Under the pieces are notes generated by a model. The model searched no databases and had not been told where the DNA came from. It saw only the letters and a list, made by a program, of their open reading frames with translations. 30,877 nucleotides of DNA from an uncultured Campylobacter sp. (lineage in GTDB: Bacteria > Campylobacterota > Campylobacteria > Campylobacterales > Campylobacteraceae): assembly GCF_938045225.1 (NCBI RefSeq), contig NZ_CALINL010000080.1, forward strand, positions 1 to 30,877. Direction: 5' to 3'. Positions 1 through 5,964 of this stretch are shown here, one piece after another. The number at the start of each line of letters is the position of its first letter. Positions within the stretch are counted from its first letter, which is position 1. A program made the translations under genes and the position numbers.

Positions 1-1
1 C

Positions 2-373
2 CAAGACGGCTACGCTAGTGGCGAGTTAAACGGTATTAGGATAGATCAAAGCGGAACGCTAGTAGGATAATTAACGAACGGCAGAAGCCTAGGACTAGCG
101 CAAGTGGGCGTAGCTAAATTTGCAAACAATCAAGGCCTAGCCGGCGAAGGCGGAAACCTCTTCTCACGCACGGCAAACTCCGGCGATCCTATCATCGGCG
201 CGGCTCAAACTGCCGGACGCGGCAAGATCTCAGCCTCAAGCCTTGAGATGAGTAACGTCGATCTATCTCGCTCGCTAACTCAGCTCATCGTCGTACAGCG
301 CGGCTTCCAAGCTAACTCAAAGACGATCACCACGAGCGACGAGATGCTAAACACGTTGCTTCAGTTAAAATAA
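2..373 (+). pseudogene. flgE: Flagellar hook protein FlgE, 3' end, with an in-frame stop
   Basis: Reading from base 2, the frame encodes the C-terminal part of the flagellar hook subunit. The hook polymerises outside the cell between rod and filament. The sequence reads through DGYASGELNGIRIDQSGTLVG, then a TAA at 68-70, then LTNGRSLGLAQVGVAKF and on to the FlgE C-terminus (SNVDLSRSLTQLIVVQRGF, ending NTLLQLK). The last ~40 residues are the helical D0-type tail shared by rod, hook and hook-associated proteins. Homology is continuous on both sides of the TAA with no frame change, so it is a nonsense codon and not a gene end. If real, the hook protein would lose about its last 100 residues, including the assembly tail, and should not function. 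A GTG or ATG restart near 100-104 would give only a fragment. The upstream part lies outside the window. The identity is secure; whether the stop is real is not known. Confidence 0.85.
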
Positions 374-383
374 ATTTACCTCA

Positions 384-406
384 TCGGCTCTCTTTTTGAG
401 AGCCGA
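384..406 (+). terminator. Rho-independent terminator after flgE
   Basis: A perfect 9-bp stem (TCGGCTCTC at 384-392, GAGAGCCGA at 398-406) with a TTTTT loop is followed by an AT-rich tail containing a T run (413-418). It begins 11 bases after the flgE stop codon and separates flgE from the brnT promoter. Confidence 0.85.
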
Positions 407-416
407 ATTTATCTTT

Positions 417-440
417 TTATAATTATTCTATCATTATAAT
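417..440 (+). promoter_or_regulatory. brnT promoter with overlapping inverted repeat (candidate BrnA operator)
   Basis: TATAAT at 435-440 is a consensus -10 element. Its expected start point falls on or next to the A of the brnT ATG at 447, and no ribosome binding site is visible, so the transcript could be leaderless. The 7-bp inverted repeat TTATAAT (417-423) / ATTATAA (433-439), with a 9-base spacer, overlaps the -10. BrnA antitoxins are known to repress their own promoters, so this repeat is a reasonable operator candidate; that step is inference. Confidence 0.5.
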
Positions 441-446
441 CGCATT

Positions 447-725
447 ATGAATTACGAATGGAATTTGATCAAAGAACGGCTAAATGTCGCAAAGCACGGG
501 GTTGATTTTGAAGAAGCTAAAAGCGTATTTGCCGATGAATTTGCGTTAGTGCTTTTTGACGAAGATCATTCAAACGATGAAGAAAGATTTTTAATTTTAG
601 GCATGAGTCAAAAGGAGAGAATTTTGCTCGTCGTACATTGTTACCGCGAAAACGATACGATCAGAATAATCTCCTCAAGAAAAGCAACGAAAAACGAAGC
701 CAAACAATACAAGGAGCGAAAATGA
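447..725 (+). CDS. brnT: BrnT-family ribonuclease toxin
   Basis: This 92-residue protein has the BrnT/DUF497 pattern: an N-terminal YEWNLIKERLNVAKHGVDFEEA segment, a central FADEFALVLFDEDHS-ERFLILG segment and a C-terminal RIISSRKATKNEAKQYKER helix. BrnT is a RelE-fold ribonuclease toxin that arrests translation and is neutralised by BrnA. The length is normal for the family. The start at 447 is the only sensible one; no Shine-Dalgarno sequence precedes it and a -10 box sits immediately upstream. The stop codon overlaps the ATG of the antitoxin gene (ATGA, 722-725), so the two are translationally coupled with the toxin first, the usual brnTA order. Identification rests on sequence pattern and gene pairing. 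Confidence 0.85.
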   Translation: MNYEWNLIKERLNVAKHGVDFEEAKSVFADEFALVLFDEDHSNDEERFLILGMSQKERILLVVHCYRENDTIRIISSRKATKNEAKQYKERK

Positions 726-934
726 AAAAAGAATACGACTTCTCAAAAGCGATAAAAAATCCGTATGTAGACAAGCAGTTAAAAAAGCAAATTTCGATGA
801 ATATAAATGCCGACACGATAGAATATTTTAAAAATATGGCAAATAAAAAAGGCGTACCGTACCAAACGCTCATCAATATTTTTTTAACCGACTGCATGAA
901 TAGAAAACTCGACATCGCAATCGTACAAGGGTAA
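722..934 (+). CDS. brnA: BrnA-family antitoxin
   Basis: This 70-residue protein starts at ATG 722, overlapping the brnT stop by four bases. AAGGAG at 711-716 is a strong ribosome binding site and decides this start over the longer open frame from 638. The C-terminal half (SMNINADTIEYFKNMANKKG, then PYQTLINIFLTDCM) is a ribbon-helix-helix fold typical of BrnA and other CopG-like antitoxins: a beta strand, then two helices with the conserved YQTLIN stretch. The N-terminal ~25 residues would hold the toxin-binding region. BrnA blocks BrnT and, alone or as a complex, represses the operon. Flanking genes are core genes, so this is a small mobile-type insertion between flgE and thyX. Confidence 0.85.
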   Translation: MKKEYDFSKAIKNPYVDKQLKKQISMNINADTIEYFKNMANKKGVPYQTLINIFLTDCMNRKLDIAIVQG

Positions 935-1017
935 ATTTGTCCAACTATTGGCTATAAAATCAAATTTTTATCGATTTTTAGCTAAATTTAGAGCTAAATT
1001 TAATCAAAAGAGACTAA

Positions 1018-1638
1018 ATGCAAGTAACGCTTCTAAATTACACCCCGCTAAATATCTGCTCGCACGCGATCCGCACATGCTGGCAAAGCTTCGAAAAAGG
1101 CGATAACGGCGGCGAAAAAGACGTTGAGCTCATCGAGCGCGTCGGCAATAAATTTAAACACGCCAGCACGCTAGAGCACCTCTCCTACAACTTCTACATC
1201 CAGGGCATCTCGCGCGCCCTGCTACAAGAACTAGCCCGTCACCGCGTGGCGAGCCTCAGCGTCAAATCAACGCGCTATACGCTAAAAGAACTAAAAAAAG
1301 AGGCTAAATTTGAGCTTGGCGACTTTGAGCGGGCGGCGAGATTTATTGTATTAACCGGCGACGAAACGGTCGATAACGCAAGCATCAAAGCGCTAGAAAA
1401 TTTGCGCGAAATCCTTGCAAACACGACAAAAAGCCTCGACATCGTCAAATACTGCCTACCTGAGTGCTACAAAACCGAGCTCACGTGGAGCGTAAACGCG
1501 CGCAGTTTACAAAATTTCCTCTCGCTTCGCAGCTCAAAATCAGCTCTTTGGGAGATCAGAAACCTATCGCTAAAGCTTTACGAGTCGCTGCCGCAGGAGC
1601 ATAAATTTATCTTTGAGGATCACGTAAATCAGGAATAA
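1018..1638 (+). CDS. thyX: Flavin-dependent thymidylate synthase ThyX
   Basis: ThyX makes dTMP from dUMP with methylenetetrahydrofolate, using FAD and NADPH, in place of the unrelated ThyA. The ThyX signature RHRxxSxxxxSxR is present exactly (R74-H75-R76 ... S79 ... S84 ... R86). It is preceded by the conserved HASTLEHLSYNFYIQGISRA region and followed by a C-terminal LTWSVNARSLQNFLSLRSSKSALWEIR stretch that binds nucleotide and flavin. At 206 residues it is in the usual range. The ATG at 1018 follows AAAAGAGA. It stands alone between brnA and a protein of unknown function, with 83 bases upstream. Campylobacters generally depend on ThyX, so the gene is probably essential here. Confidence 0.95.
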   Translation: MQVTLLNYTPLNICSHAIRTCWQSFEKGDNGGEKDVELIERVGNKFKHASTLEHLSYNFYIQGISRALLQELARHRVASLSVKSTRYTLKELKKEAKFELGDFERAARFIVLTGDETVDNASIKALENLREILANTTKSLDIVKYCLPECYKTELTWSVNARSLQNFLSLRSSKSALWEIRNLSLKLYESLPQEHKFIFEDHVNQE

Positions 1639-1733
1639 TAGAGCGCTTTGTGTTACCTACAAGCTACAAGCAAATGCCGTGTGTAAATTTTACGTGTTTT
1701 TGAAAAATTTAAGGCAAAATCAGGAGCGATAAA

Positions 1734-2750
1734 ATGGGGCTATTTGATATTTTTAAAAAGGATAAATTTGACATCGACGTGCGCTCGGACGGCGTTTTTA
1801 TAAACGGCGTAAACTGCGGGTTTGATCTAGCTAAATTTAATGAAGCCTTGGGCCAGCCGCGCGTGATCGATGACGGTGAGGGCAAAAGCCGCTATTTTTG
1901 GGATGAGGCGGGGATTTTCGCCTTCGTGCGCACAGTAGAGCTCGCAGAACCGAGGCTTTCCGAGATAAATTTGATGCTTGAGGTCGCAAAGGGCGTGCAG
2001 CACGAGGTTCCGCGCAAGCTCTACGGCGGCGCGTTCACGCTAGAAGGCAGACCGCCGCTTGAGGCCGTGCCAGAGCAGGAGCTGCGCAGCGCATATATAT
2101 TTTTGGAGCTTAGCTTGGGCAAATTTGAAGTCTCGCTAGCTCTCGCCGAGACCGTGCAACAAAAAATCGACGAAATGGACTTCGCCGAGCGCTTCGCTAA
2201 GCACGACACCGACGAGATCGCAGACATCGTGCGAGCTGCGAAAATGCCGATAGGACGCGTCTGCATAAATCAAAAAGAGAAAAAGGTAAAGCCGAGGCCG
2301 AGCGATAAATTTAAGCTTCCACGCGTGGCGGGCGAGACGCTAGCGTTTAAAAATTTCAATTTCAAAATCGCCGTGATGAACGAGCTGATGTATGAAAAAG
2401 CCCTGCTACAGCCCAAATTTGACGTGTTTGAGTACTGCGAGGAGCGCGGCATCGATCCCTACGCGGACTTCGGCGCGCTGCCGCAAGCCAAAAAGTGGTT
2501 CAAGGACTATCCGGTCCCCGCAAATTTGGCGGAGCAAGTGAGCGAACTATATCTTGACGGCGGAAACGAAATTTATCTGCAAATCGCGCCTGATTGGGAC
2601 GGCGAGGACGAGCTTTTCGACATTAAAAACATTGACGCCGCCGAGCTTGCACAATTCAAAAATCTTAAAAAAATCGAAACGACTGGCATCGGTATATCCA
2701 AAAAGGCGCGAAAAGTCTGCGCAGATGCTGGGATCGAGGTAGTTGATTGA
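1734..2750 (+). CDS. Conserved protein of unknown function (DUF7738/DUF6892-like)
   Basis: This 338-residue soluble protein has no signal peptide or membrane segment. The N-terminal 65 residues (FDIDVRSDGVFINGV, then FNEALGQPRVIDDG, then RYFWDEAGIFAFVR) resemble a small domain found before other unknown domains. The C-terminal part (about 205-338) has NFNFKIAVMNELMYEK, PKFDVFEYCEERG, and DGGNEIYLQIAPDWDGEDELFDI, followed by a short leucine-rich-repeat-like tail. From memory these match the DUF7738 and DUF6892 families, but I could not check. Biochemical function is unknown. ATG 1734 follows AGGAGCG at 1721-1727, a good ribosome binding site. It is convergent with ruvC and followed by a long hairpin at 2777-2806. 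Confidence 0.6.
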   Translation: MGLFDIFKKDKFDIDVRSDGVFINGVNCGFDLAKFNEALGQPRVIDDGEGKSRYFWDEAGIFAFVRTVELAEPRLSEINLMLEVAKGVQHEVPRKLYGGAFTLEGRPPLEAVPEQELRSAYIFLELSLGKFEVSLALAETVQQKIDEMDFAERFAKHDTDEIADIVRAAKMPIGRVCINQKEKKVKPRPSDKFKLPRVAGETLAFKNFNFKIAVMNELMYEKALLQPKFDVFEYCEERGIDPYADFGALPQAKKWFKDYPVPANLAEQVSELYLDGGNEIYLQIAPDWDGEDELFDIKNIDAAELAQFKNLKKIETTGIGISKKARKVCADAGIEVVD

Positions 2751-2776
2751 GCGCGGAGATAAATTTTCAAGCCATC

Positions 2777-2806
2777 AAATTTTGCTCTAAAAATAGCAAA
2801 ATTTGA
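2777..2806. terminator. AT-rich hairpin between convergent genes
   Basis: CAAATTTTGCT (2777-2787) pairs with AGCAAAATTTG (796-806 of the same kilobase, 2796-2806), an 11-bp perfect stem with an 8-base loop. A further copy of CAAATTTTGCT follows at 2811-2821, so two alternative hairpins can form. It lies between the stop of the 1734-2750 gene and the end of ruvC on the opposite strand and could serve as a bidirectional terminator. There is no clean T run, so the terminator call is tentative. Confidence 0.5.
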
Positions 2807-2843
2807 AGTCAAATTTTGCTAAATAACAAACAAAAATTTGAGC

Positions 2844-3317
2844 TTATCTTAAGCGTAAATTATTCGCATGCGTTAGCGCGATAGCGATGGCATCGGTGAT
2901 GTCAAGCGGCTTGATCTCCTTCGTGATACCGAGAATTTTTTTAACCATAAAGGCTACTTGCTCTTTGTCGGCCTTGGCTTTGCCCGTAACCGTTTTTTTA
3001 ACCTGAAGCGGCGTGTACTCGGCAAAATCGCCGTGAAGTTGCAAAATTTTAAGACTGAGCGCCCCTCGAAACTGCGCGAGCTTTAAAACCGTTTTTGGAT
3101 TATAAGCGAAAAATATGTCCTCGATCGCTACTTCGTCAAATTTGTGATTTTTAAAAATCAGGTCAAGTCCCTCGCAAAGTTCGGTGATTTGATACTGCAA
3201 AGAATTCGGTTTTATTTTGATTAGTCCCGCCTCTATCAAAACAGTTTTCACAGGCGTCTTTTCGACGATCGCATAGCCGCAATTTCGCGATCCCGGATCG
3301 ATTCCTAAAATTTTCAT
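2844..3317 (-). CDS. ruvC: Holliday junction resolvase RuvC
   Basis: RuvC is the dimeric endonuclease that cleaves Holliday junctions in the RuvABC pathway. The sequence opens MKILGIDPGSRNCGYAIVE with the first catalytic Asp at position 7, followed by VAIEDIFFAYNPKTVLKLAQFRGA (second acidic residue), VKKTVTGKAKADKEQV and DITDAIAIALTH (last catalytic acids). At 157 residues it is the normal length. It is divergent from dnaA across a 113-base gap that holds the DnaA box cluster, so its own promoter must lie among those boxes. The ruvC-dnaA-dnaN order is the known origin arrangement in several epsilonproteobacteria. Confidence 0.95.
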   Translation of the reverse strand: MKILGIDPGSRNCGYAIVEKTPVKTVLIEAGLIKIKPNSLQYQITELCEGLDLIFKNHKFDEVAIEDIFFAYNPKTVLKLAQFRGALSLKILQLHGDFAEYTPLQVKKTVTGKAKADKEQVAFMVKKILGITKEIKPLDITDAIAIALTHANNLRLR

Positions 3318-3323
3318 CTCGTC

Positions 3324-3364
3324 CTTTTCAACGGTTTTTCACGCTTTTTTCACGGCGTGAAAAA
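3324..3364. other. oriC: Replication origin element: phased DnaA-box cluster upstream of dnaA
   Basis: Three exact copies of TTTTTCACG are present: 3335-3343 (+), 3346-3354 (+) and 3356-3364 (minus, read as CGTGAAAAA). A degenerate copy, CTTTTCAACG, is at 3324-3333. The starts are spaced 10-11 bases, about one helical turn, which would place the boxes on one DNA face. The TTCAC core matches the reported core of epsilonproteobacterial DnaA boxes, and ruvC-dnaA gaps are known origins in relatives. The following 3365-3430 stretch is AT-rich and includes a candidate dnaA -10 (GATAAAAT, 3395-3402). The direct observation is the repeats; origin function is inferred. Confidence 0.75.
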
Positions 3365-3430
3365 CGAATTTCAACGCCATTTTAACAAATTTAAGATAAA
3401 ATCTAGCGAATCAATCTTAAAGGCAAAAAT

Positions 3431-4741
3431 TTGGTCGCAAACGAGGTTTTGGAGTTACTTTCCAAAGAAATTTTACCGTCAGAATTTGAATGCTATATCA
3501 AGCAGCTTAAATTTAACGAAAAAAGCTCAAATTCGACAAACATTGTATTTAACGCGCCAAACGAGATTATCGCCAAATTTATCCAGACCAAATACGCCTC
3601 CAAAATCGCTCATCTTTTTGAAGTAAAAACCGGACAAAAACCCGTAATCAACGTCCAAGCCGCGACCAAAACACAAAGCAAACCGGCTAAAAAAGTGGAC
3701 GTAAAAGAGATAAAAGCGCAAAGCAGCCTGCTAAATCCAAGCTACACGTTTGAAAATTTCGTCGTCGGCGACTCGAATCAATTTGCATTTCTAAGCGCGA
3801 AAGCCGTATCCGAGCAGCTGGGTAAAATTTACAATCCGCTTTTTATCTACGGCCCGACGGGACTTGGCAAAACTCACCTTTTGCAATCGGTCGGAAATTT
3901 TTGCCTAAACGGCGGCAAAATGGTCATTTGCGTAACAAGCGAGCAGTTTATAACGGATTTTACCTATAACCTCAACAACCACTCTATGGAGCGATTTCGC
4001 GAAAAGTACCGAAACTGCGACGTTTTACTCATTGACGACGTACAGTTTTTAGGAAAAACCGATAAAATCCAAGAGGAATTTTTCCACACATTTAACGAGC
4101 TTCACGCTAAAAACGGCCAGATTGTGATGACCTCGGACCGCCAACCAAAACTCCTAAAAGGCTTTGAAGATAGGCTACGAACGCGTTTTGAGTGGGGTAT
4201 CATCGCCGATATCACGCCGCCTGAGCTCGATACTAAAATCGCAATAATCAAGAAAAAATGCGAATTTGATAAAATTTACCTCGACAAAGACGTCATAAAC
4301 TACATCGCTACAAATATGGGCGATAACATCCGAGAAATCGAAAGTGCGATAATAAATTTAAACGCTTACGCAAGGCTCATGAGACAAGAAATCACGCTAG
4401 AATTTGCCAAAAATATCCTGCGCGATCAGATAAAAGAAAAGCGCGAAAATATAAATCTAGAAAATATCGTTGAAATCGTAAGCAAAGAGCTAAACGTCAA
4501 ACCAAGCGAGATGAAAAGCAAATCACGCTCAAAAAATATCGTCGAAGCTAGGCGCATCGTGATATATCTGGCTAAAAATTTGACGCCAAACTCGATGCCG
4601 CAGATTGCGCAATTTTTCAACATGAAAGATCACTCTGCAGTAAGCCATAGCATAAAAAAAATAAACGAGCTAATCGAAACGAATGAGTATTTCAAAGTTC
4701 GCGTCGAAGAACTAAAGAATAAAATTTTAACCAAAGAGTAA
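3431..4741 (+). CDS. dnaA: Chromosomal replication initiator DnaA
   Basis: DnaA binds origin boxes and, as an ATP-bound filament, melts the adjacent DNA. This 436-residue protein has all four regions: an N-terminal helical domain (1-~80, with NIVFNAPNEIIAKFIQTKY), a short linker, and the AAA+ domain starting at NPSYTFENFVVGDSNQFA. The AAA+ domain carries Walker A GPTGLGKTHLLQ and Walker B LLIDDVQFLGKTDKIQEEFF. The C-terminal DNA-binding domain ends with the MKDHSAVSHSIKKI signature helix. The start is a TTG at 3431, preceded by TTAAAGGCA; the N-terminal alignment to Campylobacter DnaA begins there and no ATG fits. It is flanked by candidate origin boxes on both sides, consistent with autoregulation. 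Confidence 0.96.
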   Translation: MVANEVLELLSKEILPSEFECYIKQLKFNEKSSNSTNIVFNAPNEIIAKFIQTKYASKIAHLFEVKTGQKPVINVQAATKTQSKPAKKVDVKEIKAQSSLLNPSYTFENFVVGDSNQFAFLSAKAVSEQLGKIYNPLFIYGPTGLGKTHLLQSVGNFCLNGGKMVICVTSEQFITDFTYNLNNHSMERFREKYRNCDVLLIDDVQFLGKTDKIQEEFFHTFNELHAKNGQIVMTSDRQPKLLKGFEDRLRTRFEWGIIADITPPELDTKIAIIKKKCEFDKIYLDKDVINYIATNMGDNIREIESAIINLNAYARLMRQEITLEFAKNILRDQIKEKRENINLENIVEIVSKELNVKPSEMKSKSRSKNIVEARRIVIYLAKNLTPNSMPQIAQFFNMKDHSAVSHSIKKINELIETNEYFKVRVEELKNKILTKE

Positions 4742-4879
4742 AAACGTGAATAAAAGTGAAAAAATAAGCAGTTTTTTTAACGCTGCAAATTCCCTATTTA
4801 AAGCAAATAAAAGCAGTTTTAAACTTTTCACGCCCCCTACTAATGCTACTAAAAGAAATTTAAAAACAAAAGGAAAAAA
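4742..4879. other. dnaA-dnaN intergenic region with further DnaA-box-like sites
   Basis: This 138-base AT-rich gap has GTGAATAAA (4746-4754) and GTGAAAAAA (4756-4764), both minus-strand TTCAC-core boxes 10 bases apart, and TTTTCACG (4825-4832) on the plus strand. AAGCAGTTTT occurs twice (around 4767 and 4811). In C. jejuni the origin has been placed downstream of dnaA, so this could be the unwinding half of a bipartite origin. It also holds the dnaN ribosome binding site AAAAGGA near 4867. Confidence 0.5.
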
Positions 4880-5947
4880 ATGAAAGTCGCGATTAATAAA
4901 AACGCTTTAGAAAGCATCGTAACAAATAGCAATTCTTACCTAGAGAGAAAAGACCTAAGCGCTATAACTTCGCATATATTTATCGGAGCTAAAGACGGTA
5001 TCTTAAACATAAAAGCAACCGACCACGAGATCGGATTAGCCTATAAGCTCTCAAATGTAAAAATCATGGACGAAGGAAATGCTACTGCTAACGGTAAAAA
5101 GCTGCTTGATATCATAAGAAGCCTAAAAGACGAAGAAATTACTCTGGAAACTGTAAATAACTATCTCTACATAAAACAAAAAAACTCAAAATATAAACTT
5201 CCGATGTATAAATTTGAAGATTTTCCAAATTTCCCGACGATAGAAAATAAAAATAAATTTGAAGTCGACGCCGTAATGCTTGGACGAAGTTTAAAGAAAA
5301 TTTTTACAAGCATCGACAATAACAACCCTAAATTTGAGCTAAACGGTGCTCTTATTGACATTAAGCAAAACTATATAAATATCGTCGGTACCGACACCAA
5401 AAGGCTTAGCGTATTTAGATTTGAAACGCCGACTCAAAGCGAATTTTCTTTGATAATCCCGAAAAAAGCTATTAGCGAGATACAAAAGCTATTTTTTGAT
5501 AAGATCGAAATTTACTACGACGATACGACTCTGATCGCTCAAAGCGCAAATTTCGAGTTTTTTACAAAACTGATAAACGGCAGATTCCCTGACTACAACA
5601 GAGTAATCCCACAAGAGATAAAGAAAAGACTAAGACTAAGCAGAGATAAGATGATAGAAGGCATCAAAACCGTTTCGATAATCTCTGAAAGCATGAAAAT
5701 CGTATTTGCGCCTCAAACCATAAGTTTTGAAAGTATAGTCGAAGATAACTCTGAGGCTAAAACCACTATAGATTTTGCAACCGGACTAGAAGAAGAAATC
5801 TACGTCGGCGTGAAAAATAGATACTTGCTTGATTTCTTACAGAGCATCGAAGAGGAACATTTCGAATTTGGATTTAACGACTCGAATTTAGCCTTTACGG
5901 TGAGCTCAAACGAGCTAAAAACGGTAATCATGCCGATAAATTTATAA
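4880..5947 (+). CDS. dnaN: DNA polymerase III beta subunit (sliding clamp)
   Basis: DnaN forms the ring-shaped dimer that tethers DNA polymerase III to DNA and recruits other repair and replication factors. The 355-residue protein shows the three-fold clamp layout. Landmarks are MKVAINKNALESIVTNSNSY at the N-terminus, LNIKATDHEIGL, INIVGTDTKRLSVFRF at the equivalent position in the second domain, FTKLINGRFPDYNRVIP, and the C-terminal VIMPINL. The ending matches the PMRL-type clamp C-terminus that lines the protein-binding pocket. Length is typical. ATG 4880 follows AAAAGGAAAAAA. It is 138 bases after dnaA and 17 bases before gyrB. Confidence 0.96.
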   Translation: MKVAINKNALESIVTNSNSYLERKDLSAITSHIFIGAKDGILNIKATDHEIGLAYKLSNVKIMDEGNATANGKKLLDIIRSLKDEEITLETVNNYLYIKQKNSKYKLPMYKFEDFPNFPTIENKNKFEVDAVMLGRSLKKIFTSIDNNNPKFELNGALIDIKQNYINIVGTDTKRLSVFRFETPTQSEFSLIIPKKAISEIQKLFFDKIEIYYDDTTLIAQSANFEFFTKLINGRFPDYNRVIPQEIKKRLRLSRDKMIEGIKTVSIISESMKIVFAPQTISFESIVEDNSEAKTTIDFATGLEEEIYVGVKNRYLLDFLQSIEEEHFEFGFNDSNLAFTVSSNELKTVIMPINL

Positions 5948-5964
5948 AATAATAAAGGTAAATA

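Noticed and set aside
638..721. Longer start for brnA (28 extra residues)
   Set aside because: This part overlaps brnT coding sequence; the AAGGAG at 711-716 and the ATGA overlap point clearly to ATG 722.
1479..1491. GCTCACGTGGAGC in thyX, containing CACGTG like the parS sites
   Set aside because: It matches only the central bases; the outer TGTT/AACA arms are absent, so it is a chance palindrome in coding DNA.
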